DNA of 64,000 nucleotides from Clarkia xantiana subsp. parviflora. Lineage: Eukaryota > Streptophyta > Magnoliopsida > Myrtales > Onagraceae. The translations under genes and the position numbers were made by a program. Under the pieces are notes generated by a model that made no database searches, had not been told where the DNA came from, and saw nothing but the letters and a program-made list of their open reading frames with translations. Within the stretch, counting starts at the first letter, position 1. Each line of letters starts with the position of its first letter. This document shows positions 12,384 to 21,430 of this stretch, one piece after another. The stretch covers positions 12,718,090 through 12,782,089 of the forward strand of contig JAPTYO010000012.1 of the NCBI GenBank assembly GCA_036873135.1, read 5' to 3'.

Positions 12384-12935
12384 TAATAGATTTAGGGGAT
12401 ACAATTACGGATCAAAACCTAGGCACATGCTTGTAAACAAATTACGCAGCGGAAACGTAGACTACGGAGTTCACGATCTGCCTGACGGTGTGCTACGGGA
12501 ACTCTTGTTAAGGAGAAATCCGCAGTCAGTGTACAACAAAGCCTCTTAAATCTAGTTACTGGTCTCCGGGGTGAATTACTGAAGTAATTCGGCACCTACT
12601 TGGTGTGAGTGTGTGTGTGTTATTTTGGCCAAACCTCTATGTAAATAGGGAAAGAGATTTCTTTACAACAACTAAAAGGGAGAAAGTGATTAACCCTAAA
12701 GAAATCCCTAACACCCCTATTTATAAGAGGTGGGCATACCCACCTAGAGTTTTACCCCTAGTTGGGCCGCACCAAGCTACTAATAGGGCCGGCCCTATTT
12801 GGCCCGAATATGGTCAACTGGGATTCCGGCTTGACCCAAAAATATTAATGTGACATACCCCCAATTATACTTAGGACGTTGGACTTGTATTAATGAGCTC
12901 CTATTATGGCGGCCCATTTACACCAAATGCTAACA
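12384..12935 (-). repeat. Right (5') LTR of element A (552 bp)
   Basis: Plus-strand ends are TAATAGATTTAGG (decayed from TG) and GCTAACA. A TATAAATA on the minus strand (near 12717-12724) is a likely promoter core. It is followed immediately by the duplication AAGGT and the continued gypsy integrase gene. Confidence 0.82.
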
Positions 12936-12940
12936 AAGGT

Positions 12941-13541
12941 ATCTTTACCGACCTCTCTATGGATATCATATCCGCTCTCCTAAAGTCGCTTGGCAATGAT
13001 GTTATTATGGTCGTGGTCGATCGCCTAACTAAATACACTCATTTCATCGTATTAGCCCACCCATATACAACTTCTTCGGTGCCATTAGCGTTCCTTGACA
13101 ACATATACAAACTCTACGACCTTACGAAGTCAATTGTCAGTGATCGAGACCCGGTGTTTATTAGCACATTCTGGAAGCAGCTCTTCTCCTATCAAGGGGT
13201 TTACCTCAAGCTATTATCGACGTATCATCCTCAAACAGACGGTAAAACCGAGGTGGTGAATCGGTGCTTAGAGGGGTATCTCCATTGTATGGTTGGAGAC
13301 CGACCTAGTTCTTGGGCGAAGTGGTTGTCTCTCGCAGAATGGTGGTACAACACTACACCTCACTCCACGATTAAGATGACCCCCTTTCAGGCCCTGTACG
13401 GGAATCGGGAACAGCTGCATATTCCTTATGTTCCTCGTGAATCCCCGACGGCCGCAGCAGATTTGCTCTTACGTGACCGAGAGGAATATATTCGCTTGTT
13501 GATGTTCCATCTCGATCGAGCACGTAATAAAATGAAGCAAC
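12941..13541 (+). pseudogene. Gypsy C pol, part 2: integrase catalytic core
   Basis: An open frame of about 200 codons (within 12893-13570) encodes a gypsy integrase core. It begins with FTDLSMDII (first catalytic Asp), then IVSDRDPVF (second Asp), and STYHPQTDGKTEVVNRCLE (catalytic Glu), followed by the WYNTTPH and MTPFQALYG motifs. The open frame before 12941 and after 13541 belongs to the flanking LTRs of A and B. The fragment is unusually well kept compared with part 1 and would continue at 19815. Confidence 0.9.
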
Positions 13542-13798
13542 TGTTGGTGTATGAATATGTGTTTGTGTGAGAGTGGGAGAGTGGAAGGATATGAGAGACT
13601 TGTTGTTTGTCTACTCAACTTGATGATTTCCATTCATTCTCACATCTATTTATAGGTACAAATGGAGAGCTCTAGACATCTTCCCAACTACATGCATTAA
13701 TGCTACTTCTCAACTACCTAGTCTTAATGACAATCTCCCAACTAACTTAGACTATCTAGAAACAAGTTTATTATTATTATTATTATTATTTTCTAACA
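13542..13798 (-). repeat. LTR 1 of element B (3' LTR of copy 1)
   Basis: TGTTGGTG...TTCTAACA, 257 bp. A minus-strand TATAAATA lies at 13647-13654 and an ATT trinucleotide run near the right end. It differs from LTR 2 and LTR 3 by one missing base (gtggaagga versus gtggagagga). Confidence 0.93.
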
Positions 13799-14490
13799 TC
13801 CCCCCTTAAACTTGTTTCTCCAGTTATCTTCCGCACGTGTTCATGACTTCTCCTTGTAACTTGTCTGGACTTGTGTTTATCTTTGTCATAACCACTCGAG
13901 TATTCTTGGTGGCCTTTTCCCGAATGTCTTTCTCGACAATCCGTCGTCCATCTCTGTCTTCGCACTCCACGATTCTTGAATCTTCCGTGCGCCATTTCCT
14001 TCTTCTTTCTCCACATAGTCTCTTTGACTTCACATCCTGCAGAGAGACATAGATTACCATACATCTCTTCATCATTATTCACATCAACGACTTGCGCCGA
14101 ATCGTATATGTCTCGGATCTGCCTTGTCCTCAGAACCGGTGATTCACTCGAGTCGCCTTCTTCTTGATGAGTAGCAGCATGTGGGGGTGATACTGGCTCT
14201 TGAACTTCAACACGTCGGGCTTCTTTTCTTTGCGGCTCTTCAACTTCAATAACCTGTTTTGGTTGGTCATTATTCTTCTCCCAGCTCCATGCTTGTTGTT
14301 CATCGAACTCGACATCTCTTGAGATCACAACCCTCTTTGTGATGAGATTGTATAACTTGTAGCCGCTTGAATTCTCGTCATATCCGAGCATAACGCACTT
14401 CTGGCTCTGCTGCGATTTTGCATATGCCACGCATCCGAAGACTCGAAGATGCTTGACACTTGGCTTTTGCTTGCTTCATGCTTCCTCCGG
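13786..14490 (-). pseudogene. Element B copy 1: post-integrase tail, RT deleted
   Basis: The frame runs from the integrase C-terminal domain (FGCVAYAKSQQSQKCVMLGY, the copia GKGY-like region) through an acidic linker into a highly basic, Arg/Lys-rich tail of about 75 residues and stops within the LTR. The usual RT and RNase H domains, roughly 600-700 residues in copia, are absent. The last residues before the polypurine tract look like a normal element end, which points to a large internal deletion. Copy 1 has a private stop at 14476-14478, where copy 2 has Trp. Confidence 0.8.
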
Positions 14491-14492
14491 CG

Positions 14493-15284
14493 TCATGTCT
14501 CCAATTCGCTTTGTAGGAACCTGTTAAGCAAATAAACTGCAGTAGCAACAGCGTCTCCCCAAAATTCTTTCGGGACATCTCTCTCCTTCAACATGCACCG
14601 AACTAAATTCAAGATCGTCCGGTTCTTCCTCTCGGAGACTCCATTTTGTTGTGGGGTTTGCGGCATGGTGAGTTGATGCACAATCCCGTTCTCTTTGCAA
14701 AACTTGTCAAATTCATGCGACGTGTATTCGCCTCCTCTGTCGGTTCGCAAGCACTTCAAATGACGACCGCTTTGCTTCTCCACCATATTTTTGAACTCCT
14801 TGAACTTCGCCAGCACTTCGCTCTTCTGCTTCATCATATAAGTCCAAGTTTTGCCACTATAATCATCGGTAAATGTCAAGAAGTACCTGTTTCCACCAAT
14901 CGAGATGGGAGTGATTGGCCCGCATACATCCGAGTGGACCAAGTCAAGACGGCCTCTTGCTCTCTTCAAATGATACTTCTTGAACGGACTTCTTTGTTGC
15001 TTCCCGATGACACATGTTTCGCACACGCCGTTGGGACGGTCGATCTTTGGCAAGCCTCGTACCATGTTCTTCCTTTCCAGTAGCTTCAACGCCTCAAAAT
15101 TGAGATGCCCAAACCTGATGTGCCAGAGAGATGAGCTGTCCATGGTGGTCACCTTCAAGCAATTCTCCTCTTGTGTGCTCAGCCTTAGAGGAAACATCCT
15201 GTTCTTAGTCATGGTTACATTCGTGATAAGTTTGTTGTTTTTATCACGGATGCTAAGAGCGTGATCCTTCATGTGGACGTCGTA
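14493..15284 (-). pseudogene. Element B copy 1: integrase
   Basis: Copia integrase that would join cDNA ends to the target. A GAG-pre-integrase His/Cys zinc-binding segment (WHIRFGHLN ... CETCVIGKQ) is followed by the catalytic core with the expected acidic triad: HSDVCGP, LRTDRGGEY, and GVSERKNRT. The frame is separated from gag-protease by a single in-frame TGA (15285-15287) and is shifted near 14515 before the C-terminal domain. Both lesions are present in copy 2 as well, so they predate the array. Confidence 0.88.
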
Positions 15285-16514
15285 TCATTTCTCGAGCAGT
15301 TGTCCGACGCTTAGAACATTATTCTTCATATCGGGAACATAATAAACATCGGAGATGCAGAGTTGTCGCCCATTCTTGAGTGCGAAGAGAATTTTACCTT
15401 TACCTTCGATTGGCCGTCGAGAGAGATCACCAAAGGTAACATGCCCATCACGCCTTTCGTCAAGCTCCGCAAACAATTCTTTTCGTCCACACATATGATT
15501 GGATGCTCCCGTATCAATGAACCATGTGACGGATTCTGACGCCACCGCTCCATCGTAGGCCATCAAGAGTACTCCATCATCGTCGATCTTCTCCGCAAGA
15601 TTCGCCTTTTCTCCGCCATTGTCGGTGTTATACCAACATTCTGCTGCATAGTGGCCATATTTTTTGCAAACATGGCATTGGATTTCTGATCTGCTCCATC
15701 CACTACGACCTCGTCCGCGACCTCGACCACGACCTCGACCTGCTCCTCGTCCACCTGATTCTCCATCAGCAGGTTCGTTGGTGGTTGTTGTTCGACCACC
15801 TCTTCCTCTCCGTGTTGTGAATCTTCCTCTTTGGAAGCCGCCGCGTGAACCTTGATTCTTCAACGTCAGCTTTGCTTGTAAAGCGTGCTCCAAGGAATTA
15901 CATTCTCCTCTCTTTGAAAGTCGTTGTTCATGGGCTTGTAGAGAACCCATGAGTTGCTCAACGGACATCTCTTCTAGGTCCTTGGATTCTTCAATCGCCA
16001 CGGCCACAAGGTCGAACTTAGGGTCGAGGGATCTCAAGATCTTCTCTATGACACGAACATCTTCCAAGTTTTCTCCATTTCTTCGCATTTGATGCGCGAT
16101 TGAAATGACCCGCGTGAAGTAGTCGGAGATAGATTCTGAGTTTTCTTGATGGAGGGATTCAAATTGAGCACGAAGAGCTTGTAGGCGGATTTTCTTTACC
16201 TTTTCAACTCCACCGTACGCCTTCTGGAGTATAACCCGGGCTTCGTATGATGTCTTGGCTGGAGCGACTAACTCGAACGTGGCTTCATCAAGACCTTGAT
16301 ATATTGTTAACAAGGCCTTCTTCTCCTTCTTCCGTTGCTCCTTCAATTCTTCCTTCTCTTCTTTTGTCATCTCCGTCGTCACTTCGGGCTCCTTGAACTC
16401 GGTCTCCACGAGCTCCCACACGTCAAGAGATCCCAATAGGGCCTTCATTTGGATACACCACCTATCATAGTTATCCTTCATCAATCTCGGCACTTGCATG
16501 CTTGTCGTTGCCAT
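15285..16514 (-). CDS. Element B copy 1: gag and protease
   Basis: The reading frame is intact for about 409 codons from the ATG at 16514; an upstream open stretch merely reads through the primer-binding site. Gag (UBN2-type copia gag, about residues 10-230) is followed by an Arg-Gly-rich RGG box and a CCHC zinc knuckle (CHVCKKYGHYAAEC), then an aspartic protease with WFIDTGASNHM. Such gag proteins form virus-like particles and bind element RNA. The frame ends at an in-frame TGA (15285-15287) between protease and integrase. A stop at this site could be a lesion or could favour gag production; the shared presence in both copies does not distinguish these. Confidence 0.88.
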   Translation of the reverse strand: MATTSMQVPRLMKDNYDRWCIQMKALLGSLDVWELVETEFKEPEVTTEMTKEEKEELKEQRKKEKKALLTIYQGLDEATFELVAPAKTSYEARVILQKAYGGVEKVKKIRLQALRAQFESLHQENSESISDYFTRVISIAHQMRRNGENLEDVRVIEKILRSLDPKFDLVAVAIEESKDLEEMSVEQLMGSLQAHEQRLSKRGECNSLEHALQAKLTLKNQGSRGGFQRGRFTTRRGRGGRTTTTNEPADGESGGRGAGRGRGRGRGRGRSGWSRSEIQCHVCKKYGHYAAECWYNTDNGGEKANLAEKIDDDGVLLMAYDGAVASESVTWFIDTGASNHMCGRKELFAELDERRDGHVTFGDLSRRPIEGKGKILFALKNGRQLCISDVYYVPDMKNNVLSVGQLLEK

Positions 16515-16545
16515 TGCGATCTTCGAACCTTGCTCTGATACCACT

Positions 16546-16803
16546 TGTTGGTGTATGAATATGTGTTTGTGTGAGAGTGGGAGAGTGGAGAGGATATGAG
16601 AGACTTGTTGTTTGTCTACTCAACTTGATGATTTCCATTCATTCTCACATCTATTTATAGGTACAAATGGAGAGCTCTAGACATCTTCCCAACTACCTGC
16701 ATTAATGCTACTTCTCAACTACCTAGTCTTAATGACAATCTCCCAACTAACTTAGACTATCTAGAAACAAGTTTATTATTATTATTATTATTATTTTCTA
16801 ACA
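16546..16803 (-). repeat. LTR 2 of element B (shared middle LTR)
   Basis: 258 bp, TGTTGGTG...TTCTAACA. It serves as 5' LTR of copy 1 and 3' LTR of copy 2. Differs from LTR 3 by one visible substitution (aactacctgcatt versus aactacatgcatt). No target duplication flanks it, as expected for a tandem array formed by recombination. Confidence 0.93.
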
Positions 16804-17501
16804 TCCCCCCTTAAACTTGTTTCTCCAGTTATCTTCCGCACGTGTTCATGACTTCTCCTTGTAACTTGTCTGGACTTGTGTTTATCTTTGTCATAACCAC
16901 TCGAGTATTCTTGGTGGCCTTTTCCCGAATGTCTTTCTCGACAATCCGTCGTCCATCTCTGTCTTCGCACTCCACGATTCTTGAATCTTCCGTGCGCCAT
17001 TTTCTTCTTCTTTCTCCACATAGTCTCTTTGACTTCACATCCTGCAGAGAGACATAGATTACCATACATCTCTTCATCATTATTCACATCAACGACTTGC
17101 GCCGAATCGTATATGTCTCGGATCTGCCTTGTCCTCAGAACCGGTGATTCACTCGAGTCGCCTTCTTCTTGATGAGTAGCAGCATGTGGGGGTGATACTG
17201 GCTCTTGAACTTCAACACGTCGGGCTTCTTTTCTTTGCGGCTCTTCAACTTCAATAACCTGTTTTGGTTGGTCATTATTCTTCTCCCAGCTCCATGCTTG
17301 TTGTTCATCGAACTCGACATCTCTTGAGATCACAACCCTCTTTGTGATGAGATTGTATAACTTGTAGCCGCTTGAATTCTCGTCATATCCGAGCATAACG
17401 CACTTCTGGCTCTGCTGCGATTTTGCATATGCCACGCATCCGAAGACTCGAAGATGCTTGACACTTGGCTTGCGCTTGCTCCATGCTTCCTCCGGCGTCA
17501 T
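16791..17501 (-). pseudogene. Element B copy 2: post-integrase tail, RT deleted
   Basis: Near-identical to the copy 1 tail but open for 236 codons because Trp is kept where copy 1 has a stop (MTPEEAWSKRKPSVKHLRVF). It has the same basic tail replacing RT and RNase H, so the deletion is shared and older than the tandem duplication. Confidence 0.8.
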
Positions 17502-18289
17502 GTCTCCAATTCGCTTTGTAGGAACCTGTTAAGCAAATAAACTGCAGTAGCAACAGCGTCTCCCCAAAATTCTTTCGGGACATCTCTCTCCTTCAACATG
17601 CACCGAACTAAATTCAAGATCGTCCGGTTCTTCCTCTCGGAGACTCCATTTTGTTGTGGGGTTTGCGGCATGGTGAGTTGATGCACAATCCCGTTCTCTT
17701 TGCAAAACTTGTCAAATTCATGCGACGTGTATTCGCCTCCTCTGTCGGTTCGCAAGCACTTCAAATGACGACCGCTTTGCTTCTCCACCATATTTTTGAA
17801 CTCCTTGAACTTCGCCAGCACTTCGCTCTTCTGCTTCATCATATAAGTCCAAATTTTGCCACTATAATCATCGGTAAATGTCAAGAAGTACCTGTTTCCA
17901 CCAATCGAGATGGGAGTGATTGGCCCGCATACATCCGAGTGGACCAAGTCAAGACGGCCTCTTGCTCTCTTCAAATGATACTTCTTGAACGGACTTCTTT
18001 GTTGCTTCCCGATGACACATGTTTCGCACACGCCGTTGGGACGGTCGATCTTTGGCAAGCCTCGTACCATGTTCTTCCTTTCCAGTAGCTTCAACGCCTC
18101 AAAATTGAGATGCCCATACCTGATGTGCCAGAGAGATGAGCTGTCCATGGTGGTCACCTTCAAGCAATTCTCCTCTTGTGTGCTCAGCCTTAGAGGAAAC
18201 ATCCTGTTCTTAGTCATGGTTACATTCGTGATAAGTTTGTTGTTTTTATCACGGATGCTAAGAGCGTGATCCTTCATGTGGACGTCGTA
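17498..18289 (-). pseudogene. Element B copy 2: integrase
   Basis: Same domain order and motifs as copy 1 (zinc-binding WHIRYGHLN, catalytic Asp, Asp and Glu contexts intact). Shares the in-frame TGA upstream (18290-18292) and the frameshift near 17520. A few substitutions distinguish the copies, such as KTWTYMM in copy 1 versus KIWTYMM here. Confidence 0.88.
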
Positions 18290-19520
18290 TCATTTCTCGA
18301 GCAGTTGTCCGACGCTTAGAACATTATTCTTCATATCGGGAACATAATAAACATCGGAGATGCAGAGTTGTCGCCCATTCTTGAGTGCGAAGAGAATTTT
18401 ACCTTTACCTTCGATTGGCCGTCGAGAGAGATCACCAAAGGTAACATGCCCATCACGCCTTTCGTCAAGCTCCGCAAACAATTCTTTTCGTCCACACATA
18501 TGATTGGATGCTCCCGTATCAATGAACCATGTGACGGATTCTGACGCCACCGCTCCATCGTAGGCCATCAAGAGTACTCCATCATCGTCGATCTTCTCCG
18601 CAAGATTCGCCTTTTCTCCGCCATTGTCGGTGTTATACCAACATTCTGCTGCATAGTGGCCATATTTTTTTGCAAACATGGCATTGGATTTCTGATCTGC
18701 TCCATCCACTACGACCTCGTCCGCGACCTCGACCACGACCTCGACCTGCTCCTCGTCCACCTGATTCTCCATCGGCAGGTTCGTTGGTGGTTGTTGTTCG
18801 ACCACCTCTTCCTCTCCGTGTTGTGAATCTTCCTCTTTGGAAGCCGCCGCGTGAACCTTGATTCTTCAACGTCAGCTTTGCTTGTAAAGCGTGCTCCAAG
18901 GAATTACATTCTCCTCTCTTTGAAAGTCGTTGTTCATGGGCTTGTAGAGAACCCATGAGTTGCTCAACGGACATCTCTTCTAGGTCCTTGGATTCTTCAA
19001 TCGCCACGGCCACAAGGTCGAACTTAGGGTCGAGGGATCTCAAGATCTTCTCTATGACACGAACATCTTCCAAGTTTTCTCCATTTCTTCGCATTTGATG
19101 CGCGATTGAAATGACCCGCGTGAAGTAGTCGGAGATAGATTCTGAGTTTTCTTGATGGAGGGATTCAAATTGAGCACGAAGAGCTTGTAGGCGGATTTTC
19201 TTTACCTTTTCAACTCCACCGTACGCCTTCTGGAGTATAACCCAGGCTTCGTATGATGTCTTGGCTGGAGCGACTAACTCGAACGTGGCTTCATCAAGAC
19301 CTTGATATATTGTGAACAAGGCCTTCTTCTCCTTCTTCCGTTGCTCCTTCAATTCTTCCTTCTCTTCTTTTGTCATCTCCGTCGTCACTTCGGGCTCCTT
19401 GAACTCGGTCTCCACGAGCTCCCACACGTCAAGAGATCCCAATAGGGCCTTCATTTGGATACACCACCTATCATAGTTATCCTTCATCAATCTCGGCACT
19501 TGCATGCTTGTCGTTGCCAT
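18290..19520 (-). pseudogene. Element B copy 2: gag and protease, frameshifted
   Basis: Same gag, RGG box, zinc knuckle and protease as copy 1, but a T-run at 18665-18671 has seven T instead of six. The extra base disrupts the frame within the zinc knuckle (CHVCKKIW... in the gag frame), so gag and protease lie in two overlapping frames (18633-19520 and 18290-18805). This lesion is private to copy 2. Confidence 0.88.
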
Positions 19521-19551
19521 TGCGATCTTCGAACCTTGCTCTGATACCACT

Positions 19552-19809
19552 TGTTGGTGTATGAATATGTGTTTGTGTGAGAGTGGGAGAGTGGAGAGGA
19601 TATGAGAGACTTGTTGTTTGTCTACTCAACTTGATGATTTCCATTCATTCTCACATCTATTTATAGGTACAAATGGAGAGCTCTAGACATCTTCCCAACT
19701 ACATGCATTAATGCTACTTCTCAACTACCTAGTCTTAATGACAATCTCCCAACTAACTTAGACTATCTAGAAACAAGTTTATTATTATTATTATTATTAT
19801 TTTCTAACA
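19552..19809 (-). repeat. LTR 3 of element B (5' LTR of copy 2)
   Basis: 258 bp, TGTTGGTG...TTCTAACA, with the primer-binding sequence ctgatacca (19541-19549, plus strand) just to its left. It is followed by the duplication GCAAC and the resumed gypsy C coding sequence. Confidence 0.93.
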
Positions 19810-20281
19810 GCAACAAGCCGATAAAAACCACAGTCCCCGCAGTTTTGAGGTTGGTGACATGGTGTATTTGAAACTCCATACTTACAAGAGAGCTTCCCTT
19901 AAGGACCACCTTCATTACAAATTCCTTCCTAAATATTACGGTCTTTTCCCTGTCCTGAGGTGAGTCGGTCCAGTGTCTTATCATTTGGAGCCGCCACCAC
20001 CAAACAAGGTCCACCTGATCTTCCACGTTTCCACCTTGAAGAAATGCGTGGGAACTACACCACCGCCACTGCTTTTACCGATAGACGACACCGACACTGT
20101 TACATTTCCACTTGTTGTGCTGGAGACTCACAATCAAACATCGTCGTCATGTAGCTCAACAAGTCTTAATTAATTGGAATAATTTGACTCCAGCAGATGC
20201 AACTTGGGAATTTATTGATGAAATACGAGCTCGGTTCCCTGATTTCGACCTTGAGGGCAAGGTCTCTAAAGGGGGAGGTGA
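19810..20281 (+). pseudogene. Gypsy C pol, part 3: integrase C-terminus and chromodomain-like tail
   Basis: The frame resumes the integrase of part 2 (SFEVGDMVYLKL, GPF-type motif near PKYYGLFPVL), then passes a stop near 19961 and a frame change to a tail reading VLINWNNLTPADATWEF, which matches the aromatic and acidic pattern of a chromodomain. Such tails occur in plant chromoviruses, where they can direct integration to marked chromatin. It ends at a purine-rich tract (taaagggggaggtga) next to the LTR. Confidence 0.82.
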
Positions 20282-20585
20282 TGTTACAGTCCAATGAGAA
20301 GGAAGGGAGTTACTTACAGCAGCCCATACAAGCCATGCAAGCCATGCAACCCATACAAGCCATGCAATCTAGTCCGGCCAATCAGAGGAGGCCCAATAAG
20401 AGCAACGTACAACCATCCAGTCTGCTTCAGCTATTTGCAGCTCAGGTTGCCAATAATTAGTTGATTAGCATTGGCATTTGTGTTTGTCATTCCTAGGCTA
20501 TATAAGTCAGGAAACGTTGATTGTAAAAGTATCTATGAATTATGGAATAAAATCACATTTTGTGTCCCTATTCTATGTTAGCTTG
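20282..20585 (+). repeat. 3' LTR of gypsy C, probably cut by element F
   Basis: Begins TGTTACAG after the polypurine tract. It contains short direct repeats of ccatacaagccatgcaag (20326-20370), a TATA element (ctatataag near 20508) and a polyadenylation-like aataaaa (20544). The right end cannot be defined because sequence of element F starts near 20584; no continuation was recognised on the other side of F. Confidence 0.65.
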
Positions 20586-21430
20586 GTACCAGTTAACCTG
20601 AAAAAGAGTGGGGATTTGCCCCTAATTCCACCTCAAAGCTTAAGTAAGTAATGGATTATGAGAATAATAATGTACGTGTGTATGAAAATATTTGAGTATT
20701 TATATGTTTAGTATGTACCGACTTTTGGTGGCGGTGACTTTACTCGGATTGGCCCTCCTCAGTGGCGACAGCCACCATTTATGATTGGCTGGGGGAGACG
20801 GTGGTGGATCAGCAGGTTACAAACAGGTTGCCACCTCATCTTTCCTTAGGAGAAGAGGGGTTTCTAAGTAGGTGACAAGCAGGTTTCCACCTCATCTTTC
20901 CTTAGGAGGAATGGTTCTCTCTAAGGAGAAATTCTTACCTACCTCGGTGCTTACACGTGGCACCGAGGTGTTGCCCCCACAACCAATCAGAATTAGACAT
21001 GTATACATGACTCAGCAACTTATTGCCACATGTCACATTCTGGTTGGTTGAGGGGGCAACACCTCGGTGCCACGTGTAAGCACCGAGGTAGATAAGAATT
21101 TCTCTCTCTCTAAGTAGGTGACAAGTAGGTTGCCACATTACCATTTTCTTAGGATGAAGGGTTTCTTCCAAATGTTTGAGACGTCGCCCCACCACTTTCC
21201 TTAGGAGGAAGATTTTTTGATGAGTGATATTATTTCTTCTTGAATGTGGGTTTGGTTGATGCCAACTCTCTAAAAGAAAGTGCCGACATTTTGTCTTCAT
21301 CTTTCTGTCCTGATTTTAAATGGTCGTCTTATTTTCTAGGGTCTCGGATTTATTGGTCTCGACTTTGGATTACCTTGAATCGTAACTCAACACTTTCCCC
21401 CGAGACGTCTGCTGTCATCATTTATTTTAA
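20584..21430 (-). repeat. Left (3') LTR of element F
   Basis: Matches the right copy at 25469 onward in the opening block (acctgaaaa, ttgcccct, ttccac, aagcttaagt, gtaatgga, tgtaccgactt) and in internal motifs of the form aggtgacaagcaggt..ccacctca..ttcctta. The motif recurs several times within each LTR. A MITE at 20926-21104 interrupts the left copy. The right limit is uncertain. Confidence 0.65.
20926..21104. mobile_element. MULE-type MITE (179 bp) inside element F LTR
   Basis: The ends form inverted repeats of about 68 bp with about three mismatches, starting GAGAAATTCTTA and including CACCGAGGTGTTGCCCC. A perfect 10-bp direct repeat TCTCTCTAAG flanks it (20916-20925 / 21105-21114). Long inverted ends with 9-11 bp target duplications are characteristic of Mutator-like elements. 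It has no coding capacity. It must be younger than F. Confidence 0.88.

Larger units (their letters stand above)
4356..12935 (-). mobile_element. Element A: degenerate minus-strand copia element nested in gypsy C
   Basis: A is bounded by related terminal sequences (4356-4948 and 12384-12935) and by the perfect 5-bp duplication AAGGT (4351-4355 / 12936-12940), which splits the integrase gene of C precisely. A primer-binding sequence complementary to initiator Met tRNA (TGGTATCAG on the minus strand) lies beside the right LTR, so the right end is the 5' end. Coding remnants run right to left: leader, damaged integrase, RT, RNase H. An additional LTR-like copy lies internally at about 5776-6376, so the left end is structurally complicated. 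Element D (26783-33420) is a member of the same family in the opposite orientation. Confidence 0.85.
13542..19809 (-). mobile_element. Element B: tandem RT-less copia array (LTR-int-LTR-int-LTR)
   Basis: Three nearly identical LTRs of 257-258 bp (13542-13798, 16546-16803, 19552-19809) enclose two nearly identical internal regions of about 2,747 bp. The whole array is flanked by one perfect 5-bp duplication, GCAAC (13537-13541 / 19810-19814), so it behaves as one insertion in gypsy C. A primer-binding sequence (TGGTATCAGAGC, minus strand) lies beside the middle and right LTRs, and a polypurine tract (TTTAAGGGGGGA, minus strand) beside the left and middle ones. Each internal region encodes gag, protease and integrase but no RT or RNase H; the coding tail after integrase jumps straight to the 3' end. 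It is a non-autonomous deletion derivative that would need RT supplied in trans. Confidence 0.92.
2001..20585 (+). mobile_element. Outer Ty3/gypsy element C, interrupted by nested insertions
   Basis: One gypsy polyprotein can be followed across three separate blocks: 2001-4355 (protease, RT, RNase H, integrase zinc finger), 12941-13541 (integrase core) and 19810-20281 (integrase C-terminus, chromodomain-like tail), then a 3' LTR from 20282. The breaks coincide exactly with element A (duplication AAGGT at 4351-4355 and 12936-12940) and element B (duplication GCAAC at 13537-13541 and 19810-19814). The 5' LTR and gag lie outside the window or were cut off by the copia insertion at the left. C is the oldest identifiable element in this nest. 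Confidence 0.9.

Noticed and set aside
15664..15855. Proline-arginine-rich small protein on the plus strand (also 18670-18861)
   Set aside because: It is the antisense shadow of the RGG box in element B gag.
16515..16544. GTG-initiated N-terminal extension of element B gag
   Set aside because: The ten codons merely translate the tRNA primer-binding site; the ATG at 16514 is the sensible start.
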